This document shows, in pieces, positions 25,601 to 38,564 of a stretch of 64,000 bases of DNA. Made by a program: the position numbers and the translations under genes. The DNA comes from Paragordius varius (taxonomy: Eukaryota > Nematomorpha). The notes beneath the pieces are model-generated. The model did not search any database and was not told the DNA's origin. It saw only the letters and a program-made list of their open reading frames with translations. The stretch's first letter is position 1. The number at the start of each line of letters is the position of its first letter. The DNA lies in NCBI GenBank assembly GCA_964247055.1, contig OZ176052.1, forward strand, positions 11,222,001-11,286,000, given 5' to 3'.

Positions 25601-26005
25601 TTATATATATAAATGGTTTAACTTAACCGTTTATATCGTTTCCATCATGGACAAAATAGTATGAAGTACGCTTTACAAAATTTTGCTAAAAATTGAATTT
25701 TGATAGTATGCATTTTTTAAAAATATATTTAGTCGATATCACAATATAGCATATATTTAAAATTATTGAACAATGGAGAACAGTCCATTTTAAAAGAGGC
25801 AAACAGTTTGGGACTTTTAGGGCCTACATCTAAAAATTTGAACAAAAGGCACCATGATAATCCTGATATTTTCCTATCAGAATAAATATATTTCATCTGT
25901 ATATTTTTTTATGGAAATTGTGTAATATACCACACCGATGTAAAAACAAACCAAGTATATTTTAATTTTGTACTGCGTCACAGTTTAAAATATCTGGTCA
26001 CATTA
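22667..26005. mobile_element. Composite hAT-type foldback element with 8-bp target duplication
   Basis: The insert begins TAATGTGACCAGATA and ends with its reverse complement. It is flanked on both sides by TCCTAACC (22659-22666, 26006-26013), an 8-bp duplication of array sequence as expected for hAT transposition. Internally the same 15-bp tip recurs at 22988 (forward) and 24461 (reverse). Two inverted-repeat pairs interleave: ~22667-22975 with ~24160-24461, and ~22988-24150 with ~24485-26005. The right arm of the second pair is interrupted by a Helitron (25040-25600). There is no transposase frame, so it is non-autonomous. Short open frames inside are incidental. Confidence 0.8.
25040..25600 (+). 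mobile_element. Non-autonomous Helitron
   Basis: The 561-bp insert starts TCTATATATTTATAAAA, preceded by A, and ends CTAG followed by T. A perfect GCTGC-GTA-GCAGC hairpin at 25572-25584 lies 12 nt before the CTAG. These are the Helitron hallmarks. The opposite arm of the host foldback element gives the empty site: the insertion lies exactly between A25039 and T25601. The interior is less AT-rich than its surroundings and contains two diverged ~170-bp repeats (both with AGTCCACAAAAAT). No Rep/helicase is present. Confidence 0.8.
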
Positions 26006-27629
26006 TCCTAACCTCTTTATTTGAATTTCTAAATTAAATTTTTTTTGTATTTATAACCAATTTTAATGTTTAGGATTCCTAATTTTTAAATTATAATTGA
26101 TTGAAGTCATTTAATTTCCAAAAGAACTAGGTTGTGGTTCTTTTTAAGAACTAAAAATTAACAATTTTCTATTAGATGTTGTTCAATCGAATAGGTATCT
26201 ATTTAAGTTTAAGATTACTGTTTATTAAACTTATTATGGGGTTAGGTCATCCTATATTGTATTTTGGAACACGACTGCTATACAGTCCACTTTACATATA
26301 AAAGAATCTTGAACTGATCTTTTGATAACAGTTTTGAAGCCGTTTCTTAAATCCATTTAAACCAATTCACAGTGTCAGATTTTACATTGAGAATAGGATA
26401 GGGGGAAATAATTAAGAGTTTTAACTGCTAAGATACAACATACTTAATAACAGGTGTTAATTCTCAGAATTTTAAGAAAAAATGATGATTGCTAAAATGA
26501 TTTGTAAAGCGTTTGTGAGCAAACCAGAAACTTTATGAATCCGTTGGTATTTATTTTTTTACAAAAAATTTGTCGTGTAATCAATTACTTATTATTAATA
26601 ATTGGTTAGTTTATCTCTTTGTTTAAAAATATAATGATTGCTAATTACTACGTTTGCTTAGATTAATGTAGATTTAGTTAATCATTAATTTTTTCAATAT
26701 AATTATTTGTGGACTTATAATTGAATCAAACTGGTAAATATAACATTTTCCGTTGCATAAAAATTAAATTCCTGGAATTCTTACATAAAATTATAGTTAG
26801 TTAGTTCCCTAACAAATATTATATTTTCTATTCAGCAATATTATATATATTTATTTCATCACACAACACACATTTCAAATCTATAAAATGACAAAATAAT
26901 AATAAAAACATAGATTACAAATATCATATTGTTTGTTTTTAAAAAGGGAATATCTACGCATTCGCTGAACTCTTCGGACCTGGCGCCATCTGGTTAACAT
27001 ATCTTCGCGTTTATGGGAGACACTAATTTTGAGGACATCGGGAAATAGCTTGACAAATGGTTTGTTTTATAAGACACTCTTTTTTCTGGCATTGCGCTCA
27101 TATATTACCTGAGATATCGGCGAAATGTGTAGAATCGTATAAAAAATGTTTTGTATAAAATAAATAAATTGTTCCATTACTAACGAACCAGTAAAAACTT
27201 AACACACACATGTTTAACATTTAAATAAATATATTGTTTCCAATAAACGGTTTTTTCATATCAATATCCCTTTAAAAATAGACTGAATGACAGCAGGCTG
27301 TTACATTTAAAAGAAACCAAGAGTTGATTAAAATGCGATGATCACAAATATGTAGGTTACTGCCTTCTATTATAATTGTTCCATGATTAGAAGAAAACTT
27401 TAACTTAAAACTATGTGGATTATTTTAATCGGAAAAATGAGTGAGGCTTTCAATTTTTATTTCTGGTTAAAATACAATTATAAATATTTTTACCACAAGT
27501 TTTTATAATTAGCTTAAAGTTTTAGAATGGTCAAACTTCTTAATTTTAAAACTTACATAAATAAAAATATAAAAAATAAAATATTTTTATATTTATTTAA
27601 TTTTTTATTACATAAATATAATTAATAAA

Positions 27630-28308
27630 TTATGGAAATGTCTTCCATATCATAAGACCCATATTCATATATTCGAATCTCCTCGCACCATTTTTCATCG
27701 GACTTTTAGTTTTTAAACTGGACACAAAAGTTGAATTGCATACTTTATCCATCTTTTGCAGACGACAAAACTTGATGGGATCTATATATTGATCAATTTA
27801 AAAAATACTTGTAATTGATTATTAAACATAGAATAGCTTTATATAATAAATTACCTTTTGTATCACTGGGCCATAATTCGCCGGATTCATTCAAGGAAAA
27901 GAAAAAAGTAAATTCCTTTTTGGGAGATATTTTTTGAATCGGTGATAAAGTTTCGACAGCATTCGTATTGTCTACCACACTCTCTACAGAGGATTCGGAT
28001 TTTTCTGAATTTTGCGACCAAGACATTTTCACACTGAGACTATCAATGGCTGAATTTTCGACAGAAGTGTATAGGTTCAAATGATGATTGGAATCTAATA
28101 AATAAATGAATAAGTAGTAATACATAATTCATTTTAGTTTAAAATAAAGTATAACAATATGAATACTAGATATTGAAAGGTGTTGATTCCTTTCAGACTC
28201 TGGTTTAAAACAAGAGAATCTTGAGAAAAGTGAAATAAACCAATGATAATTGCGTTTTCCAAACTCAACGTTTTTTGTGTGATCTTTCCTTTTCCCAAAC
28301 ATTTTCAT
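27630..28308 (-). CDS. Array gene copy 6, unknown 177-aa protein, intact
   Basis: Exon 1 is 28308-28167, exon 2 is 28094-27855 and exon 3 is 27781-27630. The frame is open and splice phases match the family. Changes specific to this copy include VEFGKRN for VECGKRN, ESERNQ for ESESNQ, NLYTSVEN, VKMSWSQNSEKSE and VETLSPI. The cysteine in exon 1 is therefore not invariant. In this copy an open frame also extends upstream of the chosen ATG to a methionine at about 28377, but other copies have stops there, so the MKMF start is preferred. Confidence 0.6.
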
Positions 28309-30016
28309 AGTCAAAAGACGATTTTTTAGTTTTAGAATATAGTTAGTTTTGATAGTTGTAAATGTATGATTAACCAAAATGATTGTTGTATGATATTGGT
28401 TGTTCTATTTTTTATTATATAGTTTTGACATAAAAATACTCTTTAAATTTTTTTATTATTAATTAAGATTTCTTTTTAAGTTAATCATAATATTTAGTTT
28501 ATCATTCATAATTACAGATTGTTAGAGTCAATCTTGGATAAGAGGCGTTTTGGCAGTGCTTATTTTATTAATAAAAAAAATTTTAGTTAGATATGAGTAT
28601 ATATCCATTTTTTTTTATAATCTATATATATTTTAAGTATGAACATGATCGCGTTCGTTTTCAAAAACTTGGTTAGTTCATAATAAGAAAACCTTTTTTA
28701 TTCGGTTTTTCCGAACTGTTGACAATATAAAAAAGCCGATACAGTTATATTTCTAAATAACAGTTAAAACCTCTTTTTATGCGATAAAGATATTAAGAAA
28801 AGGTTTCATAAAATAGTCATAATTATAAATTCAAATATTTTGTCATCATGTATATATATAGCTAGTATAAAAATGGAAAAAAACCTTATTTTGTGTGTAT
28901 TTGGGGTAAAAAGTATACCTATTATACTATACGGTAAAAGGCGCACGGGTTCAATGCTTATACCTTTCTAATTTCAATGCTAAATATTACAAAAACACTA
29001 TAAAAATTATAAATATCCCATTTTAAAATAGAAGAAGGACCATTTTTAAAATAGGCACAAAAGACTGTGTATCCCTTGCTATGACTCAAATTGTAGAAAA
29101 GACATGGTCGTAATCTGCATCCAAACCTCTTACTTATAAAATTTCTAATTAAAGTATTTTTGTATTATATAACCAATTTTAATGTTTAGGGTTCCTAATT
29201 TTTAAATTATAATTGTTTGAAGTCATTTAATTTCTCCCAAAAGAACTAGTTTGTGGTTATTTTTTAGTTAAAAGTTTATTAATTTTTTAATTAGATATTG
29301 TTCAATCGAATAGGTAGCATCATTTAAATTTAAAATTACTGTTTATTGGACTTATTATGAAGGGGTTAGGGTTATACTTCACTCTATTTTGGAACATGAC
29401 TGCTATACAGTCCACTTAACATATTTAAAAAAATCTTAAACTGATCTAATTTTGATGACCGTTTTAAAGCCGTTTCTTAAACTAAAATTCATTTAAAAAA
29501 ATTCACGGTGTCAGATTTTACATTGAGGATAGGGGGAATATTTAAGAGTTGTAACTGATAAGATACAACATATTTAATAAAGAACAGGTGTTAATTCTCA
29601 GAATTTTATGAAATAGTGATGATTAAAAAGATTTGTAAAACGTATGTCAGCAAACCAGCAACTTTATGAATCCCTTGGTTTTATATTGTACAGACCAAAA
29701 TTTATATAATATTTTACAAAAAATTTGTCGTGTAATCAATTACTTATTATTAAAAATTGGAGTTTATCTCTTTATTTTAAAATATAATGGTTGCTAATGA
29801 TATACGTTTGCTTAATCTAGATTTAAGTCATCATTCATTTTTTCTTAATATAATTATAATTTTTTGTGGACTTTAATTGGGCAATTAAACTGGTAAACAT
29901 AACATATTCCGTTGCAAATAAAACTGGAATTCTTACATAAAATTTTAGTTAGTTCCCCAACTAATATATTATATTTTTTATTCCGCAAAATTATATATTT
30001 TCTTTTCTCTCATCAC

Positions 30017-30643
30017 TAGGGTTGTGCTGACTAAGTGATGACCAGGTCAGTGACTATTTATTTTTTGACCATGGTCATTTAAAAAAACACCTGTTGTTTG
30101 AAAAATTGCTGGTAAATTATTTTGGAAGAGAGATAGTAAGATTTTATTGTTTTTTATATATTTTTTAAAAATTATAAACAAAATATTTAATTATGATTAT
30201 TTAACAATAATTGTTAAACATGCATCCTTATAACATTAGCATTTAAGTATATCCAGTTATTTAGAAAAACAATCAAGCACTTTGCAAAATATGCAGTTAT
30301 TCCATATATGTGAATTAATAAAATGAAATAACATTTTATAATTGAATATTTTAGTGATAAACGAAAATGTAAAACTAGAAAATTTTATTCGAAATATCTG
30401 GTATTAAAAGCTATGTATTTGAAGATTTAAAAGGCCACAAAAACAAAATTATTGTATAAATTTGATTGAAAATATTTGTAAATAAATATCAAAAATATGT
30501 ATAATACAAACTTTAAAGAAAAAACATGACATAAGTGAAACGCAAGTGTCGTTAAAACATTATTTTCACAATCCTGGTCATGACCATGGTCTGACTGGGC
30601 CTGAGTGGACTTTTTTGAAAAAGCAGTCAAATGCACAACCCTA
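30017..30643. mobile_element. TAGGGTTGTGC-ended element, first copy
   Basis: The 627-bp insert has 11-bp terminal inverted repeats TAGGGTTGTGC and subterminal GACCATGGTC / CATGACCAGG motifs. The tips resemble hAT-type ends, but the 8 bases on each side do not match (CTCATCAC versus GATACAAC). Instead the right flank restarts the unit ~0.45 kb upstream of where the left flank stopped. A minus-strand open frame starting in the right tip is short and unlike any family I know. Confidence 0.65.
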
Positions 30644-31929
30644 GATACAACATATGTAATAAAGAACAGGTGTTAATTCTCAGAGTTTTATGAAACGGTG
30701 ATGATTGCTAAAAATATTTGCAAAGCGTTTTGTGAGCAACGAGCAACTTATATTATATTTCCAGGCAATAAAAATAAAAACGTATAAATCCATTTGTTTT
30801 AAATTACATAGACCAAAATTTATATACTATTTTACAAAAAATTTGTCGTATAATCAATTACTAATTAATAATTAGCTTATCTCTTAGTTTAAAAATATAA
30901 TGGTTGCTAAATACTACGTTTGCTAAATCTAGATTTAGTTAATCTTTAATTTTTTCAATATAATTATTTGTGAACTTTTTAATTGAGCAATCAAACTGGT
31001 AAATATAACATATTCCGTTGCCTAAAATAAAATTCCTGGAATTCTTACATAAAATTATGGTTAGTTAGTTCCCCAACAAATATTATATTTTCTATTCCGC
31101 AAAATTATATATATTCCTTTCTCTCATCACACTACACACACACATTTCAAAAAATCTATAAAATGACAAAATAATAATAAAAGCATATATTACAAATGTC
31201 ATATTATTTGTTTTTAAGAAGGGAAATATCTACGCATCCACTAAACCAGGCGCCATCTGGTTAACATATCTTCGCCCCTATGGAAAACAGTAATTTTGAT
31301 GACATCGGGAAATAGCTTGACAAATGGTTTGTCACATAAGACACCCTTTTTTCTGACATTGCGCTCATATATTACTTGAGAGATGGGCGAAATGTGTAGA
31401 ATCCGATAGAAATATTTTAAACAAAATAAATAAATGGTGCCTTTACTAAAAAACCAGTATAACCTATCACTAAACCTGATGTTATATGAAAGTCAGTGAG
31501 GAGAATGGTAAGTTCGCCCGCCTCATTTTTAATGTCCACATGATTAACATTTAAATAAATCTATCCTGTTTCCAATAAACGATTTATAGACTAAATGACA
31601 GCAGAATGTTATATTTAAAAGAAACCAAGAGTTGATTAAAAATGCGATAATCACAAAAATGTAGGTTACTGCCTTTTATTATAATAGTTTTATGATTAGA
31701 AGAAAACATAAACTTAAAAACTATGTGGATTATTTCAATTGGAAAAATGAGTGAGGCTTTCCGTTTTATTTCTGGTTAAAAACAATCATAAATATATTTA
31801 CCAAAAATACAAGTTTTTATAATTAGGTTAAAATTTTAGAATGGTCAAACTTCTAAATTTTAAAACCATAAATAAAAATATAAAAAATAAAACATGAGTT
31901 TATATATTTATTTAATTTTTATTAATAAA

Positions 31930-32603
31930 TTATGGAAATGTCTTCCATATCATAGGACCCATATTCATATATTCGAATCTCCTCGCACCATTTTTCATCG
32001 GACTTTCAGTTTTTAAACTGGACACAAAAGTTGAATTGCATACTTTATCCATCTTTTGCTGATGACAAAACTTGATGGGATCTATATATTGATCAATTTA
32101 AAAATACTAGTAATTGATTATTAACACAGAATCTCTTTATATAATAAGTTACCTTTTGTATCACGGGGCCATAATTCGCCGGATTCATTCAAGGAAAAGA
32201 AAAAAGTAAATTCCTTTTTGAGGGATATTTTTTGAATCGGTGATAAATTTTCGACAGCATTCGTATTGTCTACCACACTCTCTACAGAGGATTCGGATTT
32301 TTTTGAGTTTTGCGACCAAGACATATTCACACTGAGACTATCAATGGCTGAATTTTCGACATAAGTGTTTAAGTTTAAATGAGGATTGGAATCTAATAAA
32401 TAAATGAATAAGTTGTAACACATAATTCATTTTAGTTTACAAAGTATAATAATATGAATACTAGATATTGAAAGGTGTTGATTGCTTTCAGACTCTGGTT
32501 TAAAACAAGAGAATCTTGAGAAAAGTGAAATAAACCAATGATAATTGCGTTTTCCACACTCAACATTTTTAGTGTGATATTTCCTTTTCCCAAACATTTT
32601 CAT
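31930..32603 (-). CDS. Array gene copy 7, unknown 177-aa protein, intact
   Basis: Exon 1 is 32603-32462, exon 2 is 32392-32153 and exon 3 is 32081-31930. The frame is open and junctions are GT-AG, phase 1. Distinct residues are NPHLNLNTYVEN, KISLKKEF, LWPRDTK and, in exon 3, CHQQKM with TESPMKNG. The final NGARRFEYMNMGPMIWKTFP is unchanged. Confidence 0.6.
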
Positions 32604-34236
32604 AGTCAAAAGACGATTTTTAGAATATAGTTAGTTTTGATAGTTGTAAATGTTAAAGAATTTTAAATGATTAACCAAAATGATTGTTGTATGATATTGG
32701 TTGTTCTATTTTTTATTATATAGTTTTGACATAAAAATACTCTTTAAATTATTTTATTATTAATTGAGATTTCCTTTTAAGTTAATCATAATATGTAGTT
32801 TATCATTCATAGTTACAGATTGTTAGATTCAATATTGGATAATTTATTTATTAATTAAAGTTAGATATAGGTATCAATCCATTTTTTATACAATCTATAT
32901 ATATTTCAAGTATGAACATGATCGCTTCCGTTTTCAAAAACTTGGTTCTCAGTGAAAAGGGAACTGTTTTGATTCGGTTTTTTCGAACTGTTGACAACTC
33001 AAAAAAGCCGAGTTATATTTTTAAATTAGAGTTAAATCTCTTTTTATGCGGTAAAGATATTGTGAAAAAGTTTTGAAATATATTGTCTTGTAGATTTAGA
33101 GCATAAAAATGGAAAAAAACCTTATTTTGTGTGTATTTGGGGTAAAAAGTATAACTATTATACTATACGGTAAAAGGCGCACGGGTTCAATGCTTATACC
33201 TTTCTGATTTCAATACTAAATATTACAAACACCTTATAAAAATTATAAATATATCATTTTAAAATAGAAGAAGGACTATTTTTAAAAAACGCACAAAAAA
33301 TGTATCCCTCGCTATAAAGACTCAAATTGTAGGAAAAGATATGGTCTTAATCTGCATCCTAACCTCTTACTTAGAATTTCCAATTAAATTATTTATGTAT
33401 TAAATAACCAATTTTAATGTTTAGGGTTCCTAATTTTTAAATTATAATTGTTTGAAGTCAATTTATTTCTCCCAAAAAACTATTTTGTGGTTATTTTTAA
33501 GAAGTTAAAAATTTATCAATAATTAGATATTGTTAAATCGAATAGGTAGCATCATTTAAATATAAGATTACTGTTTATTAAACTTATTATGATGGGATTA
33601 GGGTCTTGCTTCACTGTATTTAGGAACAGGACTGCTATACAGACCACTTAACATATTAAAAAAATCATCAACCGTTTTAAAGCCGTTTCTTAAACTAAAA
33701 TCCATTTAAAAAATTCATAGTGTCAGAACATTGAGAATAGGGGGGAAATATTTAATTGTATCTAATAAGATACAACATATTTAATAAAAAAGAGGTGTAA
33801 ATTCTCAGAATTTTATGAAACAATGATGTAAAATGATTTGTCAAGCGTTTTGTGAATAAACCAGCATTTCCAGGCAATAAGAATAAAAACCTATGAATTA
33901 TTTGGTTTTTAATTGTACATGCCAAAATTTATATACTATTTTAAAAATTTGTCGTGTAATCAATCACTTATTAGTAATGATTGATTAGCTTATTTCTTTG
34001 TTTAAAAATATAATGGTTGCTAATTACCACGTTTGCTTAATTTAGATTTAGGTAATCTAATTTTATTTTAGTATAATTATAATTTTTTGTGGACTTTAAT
34101 TGGGCAATTAAACTGGTAATAACATATTCCGTTGCAAATAAAACTGGAATTCTTACATAAAATTTTAGTTAGTTCCCCAACTAATATATTATATTTTTTA
34201 TTCCGCAAAATTATATATTTTCTTTTCTCTCATCAC

Positions 34237-34877
34237 TAGGGTTGTGCTGACTAAGTGATGACCAGGTCAGTGACTATTTATTTTTTGACCATGGTCATTT
34301 AAAAAAACACCTGTTGTTTGAAAAATTGCTGGTAAATTATTTTGGAAGAGAGATAGTAAGATTTTATTGTTTTTTATATATTTTTTAAAAATTATAAACA
34401 AAATATTTAATTATGATTATTTAACAATATACAATTGTTAAACATGCATCCTTATAACATTAGCATTTAAGTATATCCAGTTATTTAGAAAAACAATCAA
34501 GCACTTTGCAAAATATGCAGTTATTCCATATATGTGAATTAATAAAATGAAATAACATTTTATAATTGAATATTTTAGTGATAAACGAAAATGTAAAACT
34601 AGAAAATTTTATTCGAAATATCTGGTATTAAAAGCTATATATTTGAAGATTTAAAAGGCCACAAACTTATTTGAAAACAAAATTATTGTATAAATTTGAT
34701 TGAAAATATTTGTAAATAAATATCAAAAATATGTATAATACAAACTTTAAAGAAAAAACATGACATAAGTGAAACGCAAGTGTCGTTAAAACATTATTTT
34801 CACAATCCTGGTCATGACCATGGTCTGACTGGGCCTGAGTGGACTTTTTTGAAAAAGCAGTCAAATGCACAACCCTA
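34237..34877. mobile_element. TAGGGTTGTGC-ended element, second copy
   Basis: This 641-bp copy is nearly identical to 30017-30643 apart from two small insertions, and it sits at exactly the same displaced junction of the unit. Flanking sequence on both sides also matches that of the first copy closely, so the element was duplicated together with the array unit rather than inserted twice. Confidence 0.65.
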
Positions 34878-36103
34878 GATACAACATATGTAATAAAGAA
34901 CAGGTGTTAATTCTCAGAGTTTTATGAAACGGTGATGATTGCTAAAAATATTTGCAAAGCGTTTTGTGAGCAACGAGCAACTTACATTAAATTTTCCAGG
35001 CAGTTTTAAATTACATAGACCAAAATTTATATACTATTTTACAAAAAATTTGTCGTATAATCAATTACTAATTAATAATTAGCTTATCTCTTAGTTTAAA
35101 AATATAATGGTTGCTAAATACTACGTTTGCTTAATCTAGATTTAGTTAATCTTTAATTTTTTCAATATAATTATTTGTGAACTTTTTAATTGAGCAATCA
35201 AACTGGTAAATATAACATATTCCGTTGCCTAAAATAAAATTCCTGGAATTCTTACATAAAATTATGGTTAGTTAGTTCCCCAACAAATATTATATTTTCA
35301 ATTCCGAAATATTATATATATTCCTTTCTCTCATCACACTACAACACATTTCAAAAAATCTATAAAATGACAAAATAATAATAAAAGCATATATTACAAA
35401 TGTCATATTATTTGTTTTTAAGAAGGGAAATATCTACGCATCCACTAAACTCTTCGGACCAGGCGCCATCTGGTTAACATATATTCGCCCCTATGGAAAA
35501 CAGTAATTTTGATGACATCGGGAAATAGCTTGACAAATGGTTTGTCACATAAGACACTCTTTTTCTGGCATTGCGCTCATATATTACCTGAGAGATGGGC
35601 GAAAGTGTAGAATCCGATAAAAAATATTTTTAATAAATAAATGGTTCCTTTACTGAAAAACCAGTAAAAACTTATCACTAAACCTCATGTTATATGAAAG
35701 TCAATGAGGAGAATGGTGACAAAGTTCGCCCGTCTCATTTTTAATATATATATGTTTAACATTTAAATAAATAGGCTGTTACATTTAAAATTAACCAAGA
35801 GTTGGTTAAAAATGCGATGATCACAAAAATGTAGGTTACTGCCTTTTAATATAATAGTTCCATGATTAAAAGAAAACATAAACTTAAAATCTATGTGGAT
35901 TATTTTGATTGGAAAAATGAGTGAGGCTTTCCGTTTTTATTTCTGGTTAAAAAACATTTATAAATATTTTAGCCAAAAATACAAGTTTATAATTAGTTAG
36001 AATTGTCAAGCTTTTTAATTTTAAAACTTACATAAATAAAAATATAAAAAATATATATGTTTTATATTTATTTAATTTTTATTACACATTGATAATTAAT
36101 AAA

Positions 36104-36780
36104 TTATGGAAAAGTCTTCCATATCATAGGACCCATATTCATATATTCGAATCTCCTCGCACCATTTTTCATCGAATTTTTAGTTTTTAAACTGGACACA
36201 ATAGTTGAATTGCATACTTTATCCATCTTTTGCTGATGACAAAACTTGATGGGATCTACATATTGATCAATTTAAAAATACTTATAATTGATTATTAACA
36301 CAGAATCTCTTTATATAATAAATTACCTTTTGTATCACTGGGCCATAATTCGTCGGATTCATTCAAAGAAAAGAAAAAAGAAAATTCCTTTTTGGGAGAT
36401 ATTTTTTGAATCGGTGATAAATTTTCGACAGCATTTGTATTGTCTACCACACTCTTTACAGAGGATTCGGATTTTTTTGAATTTTGCGACCAAGACATAT
36501 TCACACTGAAACTATCAATGGCTGAATTTTCGACAGTAGTGTTTAGCTTCAAATGATTATTGGAATCTAATAAATAAATTAATAAGTAGTAATACATAAT
36601 TCATTTTAGTTAAAAAAGTATAATAACAATTTGAATACTAGATATTGAAAGGTGTTGATTGCTTTCAGACTCTGGTTTAAAACAAGAGAATCTTGAGAAA
36701 AGTGAAATAAACCAATGATAATTGCGTTTTCCACACTCAACATTTTTTGTGTAGTCTTTCCTTTTCCCAAACATTTTCAT
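36104..36780 (-). CDS. Array gene copy 8, unknown 177-aa protein, intact
   Basis: Exon 1 is 36780-36639, exon 2 is 36566-36327 and exon 3 is 36255-36104. This is the copy nearest to par-1 and is divergent from it. The frame is open. Differences include KDYTKNVECG, NNHLKLNTTVEN, SFSVNMSW, SVKSVVDN and LNESDELWPS. Exon 3 carries KNSMKNG in place of KSPMKNG. As in copy 6, an open frame extends upstream of the chosen ATG (to about 36861), but MKMF is the start shared by all copies. Confidence 0.6.
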
Positions 36781-38564
36781 AGTCAAAAGACGAGTTTTAG
36801 TTTTAGAATATAGTAAGTTTTGATAGTTGTTAATGTTAAAAAAATTTAAATGATTAACCAAAATGATTGTTGTATAATATTGGTTCTATTTTTTATTATA
36901 TAAATGGTATTTGACATAAAATGACTCTTTATGTTTTTGTTATTAACAGAGATTTCTTTTTAAGTTGATCATAATATGTATTTTATCATTCATAGTTACA
37001 GATTGTTAGAATCAATTTTGGATAAGAGGCGTTTTGGCAGTGCTTATTTCATTAATAAAATAAATTTTTGGTAGATATGAGTATCAATTCATTTTTTATA
37101 TAATCAATATATATCTCAAGTATGAACATGATCGCTTTCGTTTTCAAAAACTTGGTTCCCATGCAAAAAGGAAACCGTTATGATTCGGTTTTTCCGAAAT
37201 GTTGTCAGTCAATATAAAAAACCGATACAGTTATATTTCTAAGTACAGTTAAATCTCTTTTTATGTGGTAAAGATATTCTAAATAATTTTGTAAAATAGT
37301 TACAATTATTTCAAATAAATTGTCATGTGTATATTTAGCTAGCATAAAAATGGAAAATAAACTTTTTGTAAAAATATTTGGGGTAAAAAGCATACCTACT
37401 ATACGGTAAAAAACTCAAGGGTTCAATGCCTATACCTCTCTGATTTCAATGCTAAATATAACAAAAACAGTATGAAAATTATAAATATCCCATTTTAAAA
37501 TAGAAGAAGAACTATTTTAAAAAAACACACAAAAAACTGTGTATCCCTCGCTATAATGAATCAAATTGTAGGAAAAGACATGGTCGTAATCAGCATCCTA
37601 ACCTCTTACTTAGAATTTCTAATTATTTTTGTATTATATAACCAATTTTAATGTTTAGAGTTCCTAATTTCTAAATAATTGTTTGAAGTCATTTAATTTC
37701 TCTCAAAAGAACTAGGTTGTGGTTATTTTTGAGATGTTAAAAATTTATCAATTTTTTAATTAGATATTGTTCAATCGAATAGGTAGCATAATATAAATTT
37801 AAAATTACGTTTATTGGACTTATTATGATACGATTAGGGTCATACTCCACTATATTTTGGAACAAGACTGCTATACAGACCACTTAACATATTAGAAAAA
37901 TCTTGAACTGATCTAATTTTGATGAGCCGTTTCTTATACTAAAATCCATTTAAAACAATTTACGGTGTCAGATTTTACATTGAAAATAGGGGGGAAGAGT
38001 TGTAACCGATAAGATACAACTATTTAATAAAAAACAGTGTTAATTCTCAGAATTTTAAGAAACAGTGATGATTGCTAAACTGTTGTGTCAAGCGTTTTGT
38101 GCGTAAACCAGCAACTTTATGAATCCGTTGGTTTTAAATTGCACAGACCAAAATTTATATACTATTTTACAAAAAATTTGTCGTGTAATCAATTACTTAT
38201 ATTGATTAACTTATCTCTTTGTTTAAAAATTTAATGGTTGCTATTACTACGTTTGCTTAATTTAGATTTAGGTAATCTCTAATTTTTTCTCAATATATAA
38301 TTATAATTGTTTTTTGGACTTTTTAATGGAGCAATCAAACTGGTAAATATAACATATTCCGTTGCACAAAATAAAATTCCTGGAATTACATAAATTTTAG
38401 TTAGTTCCCCAAAAAATATTATATTTTCTATTCCGCAAAATATATATATATATATATATTCCTTTCTCTCATCACACTACACACACATTTCAAAAAATCT
38501 ATAAAATGACAAAATAATAATATAAAAACATATATTACAAATGTCATATTGTTTGTTTTTAAGA

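Larger units (their letters stand above)
1..38564. repeat. Tandem array of eight ~3.1 kb units, each with a minus-strand gene
   Basis: The same ordered landmarks recur eight times: a block beginning GAAGGGAAATATCTACGC, then exon 3, exon 2 and exon 1 of a minus-strand gene, then ~1.6 kb of AT-rich sequence. The first block starts near 183, 5473, 13112, 17350, 20459, 26943, 31217 and 35420. Uninterrupted spacings are 3.11-3.15 kb. Longer spacings are explained by inserted elements, plus local duplications of 0.45-0.6 kb around two of them. Positions 1-182 are the tail of a further unit. The last unit ends at 38564, just before the next block would begin. Between genes the units are AT-rich and indel-riddled, and I see no other convincing gene apart from the decayed block described at 5470-5741. 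Confidence 0.9.

Noticed and set aside
30427-34870. Short minus-strand frame (MHLTAFSKKSTQAQ...) in both TAGGG-ended elements
   Set aside because: It begins inside the terminal repeat, lacks any known domain and is shared only because the element was duplicated with the unit.
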